From Methanocella_A sp963792125 (GTDB lineage: Archaea; Halobacteriota; Methanocellia; Methanocellales; Methanocellaceae): a DNA stretch of 64,000 nucleotides. A program made the translations under genes and the position numbers. The notes beneath the pieces are model-generated. The model was not told the DNA's origin, did no database searches, and worked only from the letters and a program-made list of their open reading frames with translations. Every line of letters starts with the position of its first letter. Position 1 is the stretch's first letter. This document shows, piece after piece, positions 43,302 through 54,870 of this stretch. The DNA lies in the NCBI GenBank assembly GCA_963792125.1, contig CAWBVA010000004.1:62001-126000 (forward strand), in the 5' to 3' direction.

Positions 43302-43719
43302 GGGGTATCACACCTATTTTTATTATATCTTATTATATTTAATTCATTCCTTTTGCCACTGAGGGTACTTATGACACAGGACAGAATGTTCTATAAATCT
43401 TTCCCCTGCCTGATCTATTATTCCTCTGTGTAAGTGATACTCGTAACTTTTTATACATGTGACCGGACCTGATAAATGTTAACAACGTCAACGATGTCCA
43501 TAAGTTGTACAGGCAGCTGCCTTCTGGGAAAAACGTCGTTGATGTCGTTGATCGTGTTTACGCTGCTTGGTGCCGGTCAGCCGTACAGAACATTTCGGGA
43601 ATAACTTTGCTCTGCTTCCTCAGTGCTACTAGAAACTTTTATGAAGGTTGCCCCATAGAGATAATGCGCCAGCAGTATTATCAGCCCTGGTACGGGCGAC
43701 TGCAGGGCAGGGTTCACGG
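43302..43719. promoter_or_regulatory. dedA / mch divergent promoter and mch leader
   Basis: This 418-base gap has no gene. Near dedA it is AT-rich. On the mch side there are two TATA-like sites, ACTTTTTATACAT (43447-43459) and AACTTTTATGAA (43630-43641). Between them an imperfect inverted repeat (CAACGTCAACGA around 43482, its complement TCGTTGATGTCGTTG around 43535) could form a leader hairpin if the upstream promoter is used. Confidence 0.45.
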
Positions 43720-44661
43720 ATGTTCTCCATTAATGAAAATGTCACTTGCTATGTCGATGAGCTGCTGAACAGGGAAGAAGAGCTTAACGTCCGGTCCTAT
43801 TACCTCGAGAACCAGTCGACGGTGATCGATTGCGGGGTCGAGGCGGCCGGAAGCATCGGCGCGGGCATCCTGTCCGCTATGATCGGCATGGGCGGGCTGG
43901 GTAAAGTCTCCATCGTGCCCGGCATCATCGACAGCTATTACCTGCAGTTCACCCAGGTGTGGGTGGACATGCCGGCCATCGCCTGCCTGTGTTCCCAGAT
44001 GCCTGGCTGGAAGATCAAGGTCGACGACTTCAGCGCTACGGCATCCGGCCCGGCGAGGGCCATTGTCCAGAAGCCCAAACAGGTCTTCAGCGCAATCAAT
44101 TATGAGGACGACTCGGAGACTGCCGTCGTCCTGTTGCTGACCTCGAAGCTCCCGGCCGCGAAAGAGCTTGACTTCATCGCGAAGCAGTGCTCGACCGAAC
44201 CCGAATGCGTGGTAGTTCTGGCCGCGAGGCCGAACTCGATTACCGGCTCCATCGTGAACAGCACCCGGGCGGTAGAATGGGCCATGGTCAGGCTGCTTCA
44301 GCTCGGCTACGACGTGAAGGAGATTACTTCCGCCTCCAGCGCCGTACCGATCGCGCCGATACGGGCTGATGAGCAGGACCATACCAGTGCGGCCATGGAC
44401 AGCATCGCCTACTACGGCATGGTATCGTTGTACGCTAAGGCAGCCAACGACCTGTTCGGCAGTGCCACTTCCGATAACTCGAAGTCCTCTGGCAAGAGCT
44501 TTAAAGTGCTGCTCAAGGATGCCCAGGGTGATCTGTCAAAGGTCGACCCGACGATGCTGGCCCCGGCCCGCCTGATGGTCAACGGCCATGACGGCTCGCT
44601 GAAAGCCTATGGCAGGCTCGACCCGGCCATGCTGCTTACCTCATTCGGGCTGAAGGCTTAG
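43720..44661 (+). CDS. mch: Methenyl-tetrahydromethanopterin cyclohydrolase
   Basis: The 313-residue protein matches Mch: the start MFSINENV..VDELLNREEELNV, VIDCGVEAAGSIGAG, MPAIACLCSQMPGWKIKVDDFSATASGPAR, and a C-terminal YYGMVSLYAK...DPTMLAPARLMVN. It interconverts N5-formyl- and methenyl-tetrahydromethanopterin, the third step of CO2 reduction to methane. The start is ATG 43720; a longer frame to 43648 lacks homologous sequence. It stands alone with its own promoters. Confidence 0.9.
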   Translation: MFSINENVTCYVDELLNREEELNVRSYYLENQSTVIDCGVEAAGSIGAGILSAMIGMGGLGKVSIVPGIIDSYYLQFTQVWVDMPAIACLCSQMPGWKIKVDDFSATASGPARAIVQKPKQVFSAINYEDDSETAVVLLLTSKLPAAKELDFIAKQCSTEPECVVVLAARPNSITGSIVNSTRAVEWAMVRLLQLGYDVKEITSASSAVPIAPIRADEQDHTSAAMDSIAYYGMVSLYAKAANDLFGSATSDNSKSSGKSFKVLLKDAQGDLSKVDPTMLAPARLMVNGHDGSLKAYGRLDPAMLLTSFGLKA

Positions 44662-44879
44662 ATATAGCTTTTATAGCCAATAGTGAATCTTCTTATACGC
44701 TGAGCAGGTACTCAACACAACGTACGATCAGAGTCCACAGGTCACAGCGTATGTTCATATAAAAATGACGTACCGTACGTCGTGTCGTCGTGCTCTGTGC
44801 CAGCTCTGTACAATATATTTCTCAAATGACTATACATTGTGGATTATGATGTACTATCATGTCTGGTGATAGCTCATAC

Positions 44880-45863
44880 TCAGCCTGTCACTGGAGCTAT
44901 GGCCGCCGAACCTTTTCTCGCCAGTGCCCGGCCGATCTGCGTGTCGAAGTCGGCGAGAAACTTTTCGAGGCTGCCGGCCGGTATCCGGCCGCCGCCGGCC
45001 ATCGGGTGTCCGCCGCCGTGCCCCCCGAACTTCATCGTCGAATCGTTGAGCAGCACGTTCAGGTCGATGTCCGACACTGACCTCACGCTGAGGTCAAAGA
45101 CCCGTTTGTTTTCCCGGTACTCGGCGCATATGCCGACGGGACGATCGCCGTAGATGCGTGCGTAGATGGCTGCTTTGGAGATGAACCCGTCAGGGTTGAT
45201 CACGTAGGCGACATTCCTCAACCGTTCTACTGATCGCTCCACTCGTTCTCTTAGTCCCTCTTCGAGGCGGGAAGCGACGATGGCTTTCTGGTGAAGGTCG
45301 TCGATCTCCGACGGGAGCAGGTTCTTCGAGAGACGCTCCAGCACAAATCGCTTATAGTCATAGTCCCTCCGCACCATTTCGATCCCCTGCGCAAGGGTCC
45401 CGGCCTGGTAGTAGAGGCTACGCCGGTCCCATCGCAGCGCGAGCGCATCCGCCAGCGGCGTATTGTCGCGGTAGTCGCCGATGGCACCGTACATCGCCAC
45501 CCTGCTCAGGTCGATGTCCAGCGCCTGGCGGAAATGGTCGAAGGTCAGCAGCGAGCCACAGGCGTTGGTGTCATGTACCAGCCACGGTGCCGTTATCCCC
45601 GGGGGCAGCGGGTGATGATCGATGTATACGAGCTCTTTTCCTTTAGAAAGGTCGTCCAGCGCCTTCTTCACGACAGTCGCCAGGCCGAGGTCGATGGCGA
45701 TGTCGCAGACGATGACACGGTCGTACTCGCCGGCATGTCTGAGATCAGCCGACAACGAGACCGGGTTCGAAAAGATCACCCTGGAGTCCCTGTATACGGC
45801 GAGGGCCAGCGCACCGCTGCATATGCCGTCGCAATCCGCGTGCGTCAAAATCAATGTTTTCAT
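44880..45863 (-). CDS. DHH-family phosphoesterase (archaeal RecJ-like)
   Basis: The 327-residue protein has the DHH motifs THADCDGICSG, CDIAID, YIDHHPLP and GAIGDYRD. A C-terminal DHHA1 domain ends in the substrate-binding GGHPMAGGGRI. Such archaeal proteins are nucleases or nano-RNA/cyclic-dinucleotide phosphodiesterases, some associated with GINS and CMG. Which activity applies here is not readable. AGGTCA precedes the ATG. Confidence 0.85.
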   Translation of the reverse strand: MKTLILTHADCDGICSGALALAVYRDSRVIFSNPVSLSADLRHAGEYDRVIVCDIAIDLGLATVVKKALDDLSKGKELVYIDHHPLPPGITAPWLVHDTNACGSLLTFDHFRQALDIDLSRVAMYGAIGDYRDNTPLADALALRWDRRSLYYQAGTLAQGIEMVRRDYDYKRFVLERLSKNLLPSEIDDLHQKAIVASRLEEGLRERVERSVERLRNVAYVINPDGFISKAAIYARIYGDRPVGICAEYRENKRVFDLSVRSVSDIDLNVLLNDSTMKFGGHGGGHPMAGGGRIPAGSLEKFLADFDTQIGRALARKGSAAIAPVTG

Positions 45864-46084
45864 ATGTGACCTTTACAGTTGAAGATGCGGGTACGCATAT
45901 CGGTTGCCATGGTAAAAAACGGCATGCTGTGGTGCAAGCATAATATGTCAGACCTCTTTTTGTCTGCTATAGTCGCCTTCAGGATAATGTGTATAACGTT
46001 GTACAATAACGTATTAGTAGAAACATTGATGAGCTTGAATGTCTATATCGTGGTATCATGCCATTGGCATTATGAGGCAGGCTT

Positions 46085-46890
46085 ATGGACGCAAACGACT
46101 ACGTGCACGGCTACTCGGACAGGGAGCGCTCTCGGCTTCACGACCAGGCGAACACGCTCGCAGGAATCCTGCACTACGATACCGCATATCCGGCAGGCAC
46201 CAGGGTACTGGAAGCCGGGTGCGGAGTGGGTGCACAGACGATCATCCTCGCGGAGCACAGCCCCGGGGCAACGATCACTTCAATAGATATCTCGCCGGCC
46301 TCTGTCGAAAAGGCCCGGGCGCTGGCCCGGCGGAACGGCATCAAGAACGTGGACTTCCAGGCGGCCGACATCTTCAGCCTGCCGTTCGAAGACGGGACGT
46401 TCGACCACATTTTCGTCTGCTTTGTCCTCGAGCATCTCTCGCAGCCGGCAGAGGCGCTGGGCGCGCTAAAACGTGTGTTGAAACCTGGCGGCACGATCAC
46501 CGTTATCGAGGGCGATCACGGCTCGTGTTACTTTCACCCGGAGAGCACAGACGCTACACTCGCCATACAATGCCTCATCGACCTCCAGAAATCTGCCGGC
46601 GGCAACGCGCTGATCGGGCGGGAACTGTACCCGGTCATGGCATCGGCAGGCTTCAGAGAATCCGGGTGTCGCCGCGCATGGTCTACGTCGACGTCAGCAG
46701 GCCGGAGCTTGTCGAAGGCTTCACTATGAATACGTTCACCGCCATGGTGGAGGGCGTAAGGGGCCCGGCGCTGGCATCGGGTATGATCGACGAAAAGACC
46801 TGGGACCGTGGCATCGCCGGCCTGTACCGCACCACCGCCTCCGACGGCGTCTTTTGCTACACCTTCTTCAAAGGTACGGCGAAAAAATAA
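46085..46890 (+). pseudogene. Class I SAM-dependent methyltransferase, frameshifted
   Basis: The first frame from ATG 46085 (GAGG site upstream) carries the SAM motif VLEAGCGVGAQT, the acidic SIDISPAS, FQAADIFSLPFEDGTFDHIF and LKPGGTITVIEGDHGS. Near 46660 the homologous reading passes to a second frame (VSPRMVYVDVSRPELVEGF...GVFCYTFFKG) and ends at 46890. Joined, it makes a methyltransferase of about 267 residues of the UbiE/small-molecule type with unknown substrate. The stop is followed directly by a hairpin repeat. Confidence 0.75.
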
Positions 46891-46902
46891 CAAAAACAGT
46901 TT

Positions 46903-46962
46903 AAGTCGCCAAGGTTCTAAGAGAAGGCGCCTTGGAGTCTTCTCTTAGAACCCTGGCGGCTT
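46903..46962. repeat. Hairpin repeat, CGCCAAG family (short copy)
   Basis: AAGTCGCCAAGGTTCTAAG plus AGAAG pairs almost perfectly with the complementary right arm, leaving a loop of about 12 bases. It sits between two convergent genes and touches the stop codon of the GTPase gene, the position of a bidirectional terminator. Its arm matches the outer part of the long copies. Confidence 0.8.
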
Positions 46963-48529
46963 ACAGCACGCGGCCGACGCCTTTGCTTTTGCCCTCGCGG
47001 AAGATGAACTTCTGCCCCGGCTCCACCACGTAAGGCCGGAACTTGAACCGTATCCGCGCGCGACCCTGCTGGCCTGCCATCATGTAATCCCTGTCCAGGC
47101 GGACGACCTCGATGGCCTCGCAGATTGTCTCGAGGTGGATGACCGGCTCGTAGCCGATGCCGATGCGTGTCGGGTGGTTCAGGATGAGGATTTCCGCGTC
47201 GAACTCCCAGGCGGCCTTCGGCTCTTTCCGGGCAAGGACCATGCCCCGGACGATCTCAGAAGGCCGGACGCCCTTGATGGCGACGCCCACGATGTCGCCG
47301 GCGCTGGCACGGTTGACACGGTAGTGGTGCATCTCGATGGACTGGACCTTGACCTTCATGAAGGTGCCGTTCTTCACCGGGCCAAGATAGAGGGTCTCGT
47401 TCTGGTTTACTTCTCCCTGTTTTATCGTGCCGCTGACGACTACGCCCACGCCGTCCACCTGGTAGATGCGGTCGATGTACAGCTCGAACGGCTCTTTCGA
47501 AAGCAGGTTCCTCTTCGGGAGGCTGAAGATGAGCTGCTCCAGCAGGTCGTAGCCTTCCCTGGTGACGGACGATGTGTGGATGAGCGGGACCACGATGCCC
47601 TCCGGTGTCTTTGCCGCGACAGTGCCTACGTCTTCCGCGTTCTTCACCCGGTAGGGCACCCGGCCGACGAGCTTCAGGACGTTGTGGATGCTCGACTCTG
47701 CTTTCCTGATCTGCTCCGGCGTGGCGATGTCGACCTTCGTGAGCGCGATGACCACCGGCAACTCCATGGCGAGCAGAATCCCCAGGTGTTCTCTGGTGAT
47801 ATGAGTGACGCCGTCGTCTGCCGCCACGACCAGCAGGCCGTAGTCCAGCTTCTGGCCCACGATGCCGCGAATGGTCGTGCGGAGCCATGGCTCATGGCCG
47901 ACGGTATCGACAAAAGAGATGATCTTGTCAGCCTGTGCCACGACGTTGGCGCTTTCCTTCTTGTTGAGCGGGTTCTTCAGGTGGATGACATCCTTTCCCT
48001 TGATGCCATATACCGCATAGGACAGGTCGGCGGACAGCCCGCGAGCTATCTCGTGCGGCAGCACGTCCAGGAATATGCGTGTCCTGCCCGCGCCGTCGTC
48101 GGTAGTTCCCGTAACCAGCGCGCCGACCAGCGTGCTCTTTCCGTGGTCCACATGGCCCGCGGTGCCGATCAGGATATGTTCCGCCGTCTTCGGGTTGCTC
48201 TCCACCGAGACGAGGCCGACCAGGCCGCCGTTGACCTGGTACTCCTCCACCCCGGTGACTTTTGCGTCGATCTCCATGGCGATGTTGTCCAGCACGAACA
48301 CGGTCTCGTCGAACTCCGCGCGGGTGATGCCCTTCATGCTCCCCGCGTCCGTGACCCCGATCACGTAGATGGCTTTGCCGTTGCCCGCAATGACGCGGTG
48401 CTTCATCTGGCAGGCCAGGTTCTCCATCCGCCGGGAGTTCAGGTGCGTGTGCTCGTTGAGGAACTCCTTGAACTCGATGTTGCTTGTCTCGCCGGCGGAG
48501 ACCAGGGCCTCAAGTTCGAGCTCGTTCAT
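46961..48529 (-). CDS. GTPBP1-like translational GTPase
   Basis: The 522-residue protein has an N-terminal extension of about 115 residues and then an EF-Tu-type GTPase domain: G1 GTAGHVDHGKST, G3 DTVGHE and G4 TKVD. Two beta-barrel domains follow (VDGVGVVVSGTIKQG, HPTRIGIGYEPVIHLETI). This is the archaeal relative of GTPBP1/Ski7-type factors, implicated in ribosome rescue and mRNA surveillance rather than normal elongation. No strong ribosome site is seen, so the mRNA may be leaderless. Confidence 0.85.
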   Translation of the reverse strand: MNELELEALVSAGETSNIEFKEFLNEHTHLNSRRMENLACQMKHRVIAGNGKAIYVIGVTDAGSMKGITRAEFDETVFVLDNIAMEIDAKVTGVEEYQVNGGLVGLVSVESNPKTAEHILIGTAGHVDHGKSTLVGALVTGTTDDGAGRTRIFLDVLPHEIARGLSADLSYAVYGIKGKDVIHLKNPLNKKESANVVAQADKIISFVDTVGHEPWLRTTIRGIVGQKLDYGLLVVAADDGVTHITREHLGILLAMELPVVIALTKVDIATPEQIRKAESSIHNVLKLVGRVPYRVKNAEDVGTVAAKTPEGIVVPLIHTSSVTREGYDLLEQLIFSLPKRNLLSKEPFELYIDRIYQVDGVGVVVSGTIKQGEVNQNETLYLGPVKNGTFMKVKVQSIEMHHYRVNRASAGDIVGVAIKGVRPSEIVRGMVLARKEPKAAWEFDAEILILNHPTRIGIGYEPVIHLETICEAIEVVRLDRDYMMAGQQGRARIRFKFRPYVVEPGQKFIFREGKSKGVGRVL

Positions 48530-48824
48530 GCCGGATAATTGTTAGATTTTCCTGAAGTAATAATCTTTGTGTAATTATGGTACATAGACGGCTTCCACCC
48601 GGCGGATTTACCGGTGTGCTGCTTGCATGGGCAGCAAGCCAGTTCGTCTGGCATGCGCTGTCAATCCAACTGGCGATTCAATAATTGTGAGATTAAGTTT
48701 AAGATACCCTGTTACCAAGCTATTATGAATTAATGGGTAAATAGCTAAATGGTTACTTATATTTGGCTTGTCTAAGGCAAAAACGTCATCAGAGGCAAGG
48801 GTCTGTTCTGGAGCGGGGTATAAG

Positions 48825-51800
48825 GTGGGGTACATTGAACAGAATGCGGTAATACGCGGGTTAAAACGTTTCTATACGTCACAGGCTAACGGGGCTCGTG
48901 CGAAAATCAAGTTACTCGTTTTATCTTCCGTTTTAATGTTATTGTTGACGATAATAGCCAGCGGAGCACAGGGCCAGACAGGCCCGGCTTCCGATCAAAA
49001 CAATTCCGGCGCGGCTAACCTCAGTATAAATAATGTCACATTGCCAGCATTGTCCGGGGTCATCGATAAGTCCAGGGTTACGCCGGCAGATCAAAAGCTG
49101 GGGTCCGATCTGCTCAGGCTGGCTAATAGCAGCTACTTACTTCCTGGGCAGACTCCGGAACTTCTCAAAGCAGATATGCAGCGTCAGAAGCAACTAATCC
49201 CCCGGGCAACAGCCTTAGCTAATGGCAAAGTCGCAGGTGAACTAAAAAGTGACTTAGTTTATGTTTACGTATTTCTCAATCCTGATGCTTCGTCTCAGTC
49301 GATTTTACCATACGTCTGGAACCTGACTGCGACCGACGACGAAAATCACCTGGCGGTGGCATGGGTGGCTGTGAGCGGGCTCGAAAAGCTTGCGGCCCTG
49401 GACGGCGTTCGCAGCATCCAGACCGTAGCGCCTCCCCTCGTGAATTCCGGGTCGGTGACGGCGGAAAGCGACGCGATCCTGCGCACCTTTAACGTGCGCT
49501 CCACGTATGGGTTTACCGGCGCAGGCATCAAGGTCGGCGTCATATCCGACGGCGTGGACAATATAGCTGAGGCAAGGCAAGCGGCGATCTTCCGACGAAC
49601 GTCCACGTGCTGAGCAACGCCATGGGAGGTAGCGAAGGCACTGCGATGATGGAGATCATCTACGACGAAGCGCCGGGTGCCGAGCTGTATTTCCATGATC
49701 ACGGCGGCAACTGGATCGAATTCAATAACGCTATCGACGAGCTCGTCGCCAGTGGCTGTACAGTGATCGTCGACGATATCTACTGGACCGGCGTGCCGTA
49801 CTTCGAGGATGGCATCATCGCTTCGCACATAAGCGATCTGGTCAATAATCACAACATATTATACGTTACATGTGCAGGTAATTACGCTAAGGGGCATTAC
49901 CAGGGTACCTATTACACGGACGGGTCCTCTACTCTGGCAGACTTCAGCCACGGCACGAGCTCCAATAGATATATTTATTATGATGTCCTTCCGTACGAAG
50001 GTCTAAACGTCTGCCTGGAGTGGAACGACCCCTACGACGCTTCCAGTAACGACTACGATCTATACCTCTATAATTCAGATCGTACCAGCATTCTCGCCCG
50101 GTCGGAAAATTTCCAGAGTGGAACTCAAGCCCCCTACGAGCACATCGCCTGGGCAAATCCGTCCGGCAGCACGACTCGTGTCGTATTAGCCGTCAATAAT
50201 TATAACGGGCTGGCCCAGAGCAAAACCCTGGAGATATATTCTTTCTACGGGGGTGATTATGCTGATTCATATAACGTCAATCCGGCTGATTCTATCTGTG
50301 GCCATGCAGCCGTCCCTGGTGTCATTACCGTCGGCGCTATCGATGCCCACGACAGCGGGAACGATAACATCGAGTATTTTTCTTCCCACGGGCCTTCGAC
50401 GTTATACACGCCAGGCACACAGGTGAGGCAAAAGCCTGACGTCTGTGGCATCGATGGTGTACGGATTTCGGATGCCTGCGCGTGGGGCTCCTACATTTCC
50501 GGGCATTATTACTTCTATGGCACCAGCGCGGCCGCGCCCAGCATCGCCGCCCTTGCGGCGCAGAGCTGGGCTGCGCATCCTGATATGACTGCCAGCCAGG
50601 TCAGGACTAAGCTGCTTTCCTCGGCCGTCGACCTCGGGGCGGCAGGTTACGACAACGTCTTCGGCAACGGCCGGGGCGATGCGGTCTTGATGCAGCAGGC
50701 CATGCCCAGGGCGACGATCACCGGCTTTGTCGATACTCAATACATGACACGTATCGCGGACGCCTATGTGACGCTGGTCAATGCGACCAATTCCAATATC
50801 GTCTACGCCAGCACACGTACGGATTCGCAAGGCAATTACAACCTCCCAGACATCGAAGTGATCGATGGCATGCGATATCGTGTACGTGCCAACACAAGCC
50901 TCCTGGGGGAAGGCTACTCTAACTCCTTCACGCTGGCCGATATGCCATCGCAGGTCCATGTGATCATCCAGACCCTGCCGTACCAGATACAGCTGACTAC
51001 GAATAAAACCGCGGTCGATATCAGCCCCGACGTTATCGAGGTGTCTGCGTATGTGACTGATGCGCTGAATCATGCCCTGTCCGGGAATGCTATCGTTTTT
51101 ACCTTGAATAACTCTCTCGGGTTCTTTGCGGCAGCCGATGGCACGGCAACGATGGAGACGTCTTATACAGCTTCCACATCGGGGGGATATGCGAAGGTTC
51201 GGTATGGCTGGGCTGCCTCTGAAGGCGCGACCCGAATCACCGCTGCTTTTGTGCCTAATCAATCGGTCAACGCATCGAAAAACGTGACCGTTACCCATAT
51301 GCCGCCGGACGCGATCCAGGTCAGCACGACGTCTGGGACTTTGCTGAAAGACGGGGACCAGGCCTTGATTACTGCGCAACTGTACTTCAATGGCGCTCCC
51401 TGCCATATATCAGGTGTCACGATCACGTTTTCCATCAATAACAGCACGGTCGGATACCTGCCCAGCGTAAAAACGAACTTAACGGACAGCAACGGCCAGT
51501 CGATGATTCTATTAAATTCCGTTAGTGAAGGCGTCGAACGGGTCACGGCCGCCGTCACAGCTGGAAATGGTTCGGTCATCAAGGATTCGTCAGACGTAGA
51601 GGTCATCACAGGGGGCTCGATTTCCGGAGTGGTCCAAGATATGTTCCAGAACGATGTCCCCAGTGCGACGGTCAGACTATGGAAAACGACGATAGTCGGC
51701 AGCGCCTATGTAAATACAGGCTTATACCTTTCGCCGGATAACCCCCAGTTGACGAACTCCAATCCCGCGTCGGGCACTATGGGTAGTTACAGCTTTAACA

Positions 51801-54800
51801 GGATCAAGGCCGGCGTTTACAATCTCACCGTGGAGAAAGCGGATGCCGACGGCCATGTTCACCTCGCGTTCGTGATTATAACCATCACTGCAGGCAATTC
51901 ATTGTTAGACATCGCGATTCCCGACTATATTAATGTGTTTAGTGTCGGTAAAAAACCTATACAGGTCATACCGCCGCTGGTAATGGACGGGTCTCATCCG
52001 AATGATGGGGGGATCGCCGGTCGCGTGACCAACTATAACGGCACCGTGGGCATAGCCAATGCTTACGTCGCTATCGTCAACCCGCTAAATACCAGTCAGG
52101 CTTACTACGTCGGTCAGACCGATTCAGATGGCATATACCAGTTCGTCCAGGTCAGCAACACGTGGAATGCAGCCACAGGTACGTATGAGCCGAGCTACCG
52201 GCTCTACGTGAACCACAGCCTGTACGGGGACGGGTATTCCGGCAACTTCTCGGTCATGGAAGCCGCGACAACCGGGGTCGACACCCTGATAATCCCCTCG
52301 TGGGCGCCGAGATCGCCCCACGCGCCGGGCCCTGCGCCAGGCTACCCCGGCCGGTCTATCCAGTACGCAAGCGCCCCGGCAATGCAGGGGACGCAATGCC
52401 CCGGAGCCGTCTACGGCTGGGTGACCGCCTATAATACCGGCTCTGCCATCGCAAATGCGTACGTGGAAATCGTTAACGCGAGCAACACCAATCAAGCCTT
52501 CTATGTTACACAAACCGATGCGCGGGGCTTTTTCCTGTTCACGGGCATCAACCAGACCTATGACGTCGCGCAGGGAACCTACTCGCAGGCTTATAAGCTA
52601 TATAGCTTCGATCCCCGGCTCGGCGAGCGCTATAGTAGTAATTTCAGCATCCAGAGCAACGCTACGATTAAGGTCAACTTGCTCATCAATCCCCTACCCG
52701 CCCACATAAGCATATCTGCGTCCCGGGACTACGTGATCGCCAACGGCACCGATACCGTCACGATATCGGCGTACGTCACTGATGCGCTCGGCAAGGCCGT
52801 GACCGGTGGTACGCAGATCACCTTTACGATCAATAGCGGCGGGACGTACAATTACACCAACAACGGCAGCTTTAGCGCTACGCCAGCCCAGACCATTACC
52901 GTCGGGACCGTTAACGGCTACGCGAACGCGACTTTCGGCCGGGCGCCGGCAAACGGCACGAGCAGTTGCGTCGTCATCCAGGCCGCCGTCCAGGGAAACG
53001 CCTCCGTCAGCGATTCGACCGCCGTATATCTGCACCATAAAAACGTCGCCCCACCGGTCTCCTGGCTCCAGACTTACGGAGGAGGAAAATTCGATATTGG
53101 CTACTCAGTCCGGCAGACGAACGACAACGGCTATGTTGTCGCCGGGATGAAGGATGACTCTCCGGACAGTAACTCCGTCGGATACCTGGTTAAGACCGAT
53201 GCAAACGGCAACCGGATATGGGAGAGGACGTTCAGCGGGACCTATAACGTCAGCTTTGGCGACGCACGGCAGACGGCCGACGGCGGATATATTGCTGCCG
53301 GCGCCTCGGATATGGAAGGCCTTTTACTGGTAAAGACGAATGCCAACGGGATCGAGGAATGGAGGAAGATATACCCGACCCATCCTCACGATTACGTGGC
53401 ATCCGTCATGCAGACAGCCGACGGCGGATACGCCCTGGCCGGTTCGACTTATAAAGATGGCGGTGCGGATATGTATCTGGCAAAGACATCCTCCGACGGC
53501 ACCCTGCAATGGTTCAATTCGTACAGGCTGCTCGGGGCCGATAACAGCTTTTCCGCCCAGCAGACCCGTGACGGCGGATTCATCGTTGCCGGTTACTACA
53601 GCGGAACCGAAACAAACTGGGAGTGGCGAGTATATCTCGTTAAGACTGATGCCAGTGGCAACGCCCAGTGGAGCAAGCTCATTGACGATCCGGTAGACGA
53701 ATTCGGTTTCTCCGTCCTGCAGACGGATGACGACGGCTTTATCGTTGCCGGGTATGCAGAGCAATTATCCGGCGACGCCGATGCCTTACTCATGAAGACA
53801 GATGCAGGCGGTAACCAGCTCTGGAGGAAGACCTACAACGTTAACGGATTAGACTACGGACGTTCTGTCCAGCTGACGCGGGATGGAGGCTTTATCGTCG
53901 CCGGCAGCTCCGATGATCCCTACGGTGGCGCATTCCTGATCAAGACGGACGCTGCCGGTAACCAGTTATGGAATAAGACGATCGGGACCGATAGCGACGA
54001 CGCTTACGCGGTTAACGTTTCCAGTGACGGGGGCTATGTTATTACCGGTGATACCACGATAAATGGTAACGTAGAATTACTCCTGGCGAAAATAGGCGGT
54101 ATCGACCTTGCCATAACCGGCAACATCAGCGTTGTTTCCGGGTCGCCTTTCGCTGGGACTGTGACAATATCCGATCCCGGCGCGGACACATGGAACGTGA
54201 CCATAGACTACGGCGATGGCACTCCGCTGTCGCATATGGACACCGGGGCATATTCATTTGCGTTGCCGGTGCACGTCTATGAGACTGCTGGCAGCTACGT
54301 CATTAACGTCACGGTCAGGGACAACTTCGGCAACGTTAAAAGCACTCTTGTCAACGTGGCTGTCTCCGGAAGCGAGACATTTGCCATTTCCTTACATCAG
54401 GGCTGGAATCTCGTATCTATCCCGGTTGTCTTGGATGACACCGATATATCTCATCTTTTCCCCGCTAATGTATTGAGTAATGTTATTGTCGTTTGGGCAT
54501 GGGACAGCACTCAGCAGGCCTATACATTTTATACGCCACTTGAAGGCTATACAAGTACCTTATCCGCAATTGATGAGCGATCGGGATTCTGGGTCTATTC
54601 GACCGTCGATCAATCGTTTACAGTTAGTGGACAGTTGCCAGCAGATCCGACAATACCACTTAATCCTGGCTGGAACCTTGTCGGAAATCCGGTAATGACT
54701 GACCGTAGCCCTGGCTCGGTATATAGTGATTATCTCGTTGTTTGGGGCTGGGATCGTACAGAACAAGCTTATAAATTTTATACGCCTCTCGAAGGCTATA

Positions 54801-54856
54801 CGAGCACGTTAACAAGCCTGAGCCCCGGATATGGCTATTGGGTTTACAAACAATAA
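48825..54856 (+). pseudogene. Giant secreted S8/S53-like serine protease, one frameshift
   Basis: From GTG 48825 (GGAGCGGGG upstream; TTG 48768 is possible) a signal peptide and propeptide lead into the catalytic domain. A shift near 49583 separates ISDGVDN from the rest. The S53-like set is GGSEGTAMMEII (Glu in place of the subtilisin His), IVDDIYW and the Ser in YGTSAAAPS. Then follow carboxypeptidase-regulatory-like and Big-like beta domains, two near-duplicate modules (GYSGNFS, RYSSNFS), seven repeats of the type QTxDGGFIVAG (a likely seven-bladed propeller), a PKD-like domain, and two C-terminal GWNLVS/PLEGYTSTL repeats. Total is about 2,000 residues. It is presumably exported, a degradative or adhesive surface protein. 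No membrane anchor is visible. Confidence 0.75.
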
Positions 54857-54870
54857 ACGGAGTGCTAATA

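Noticed and set aside
47135..48538. 467-residue open frame antisense to the GTPase gene
   Set aside because: It mirrors the GTPase codons, is rich in Asp/Val/His/Arg, and has no motif; the minus-strand gene has all G motifs.
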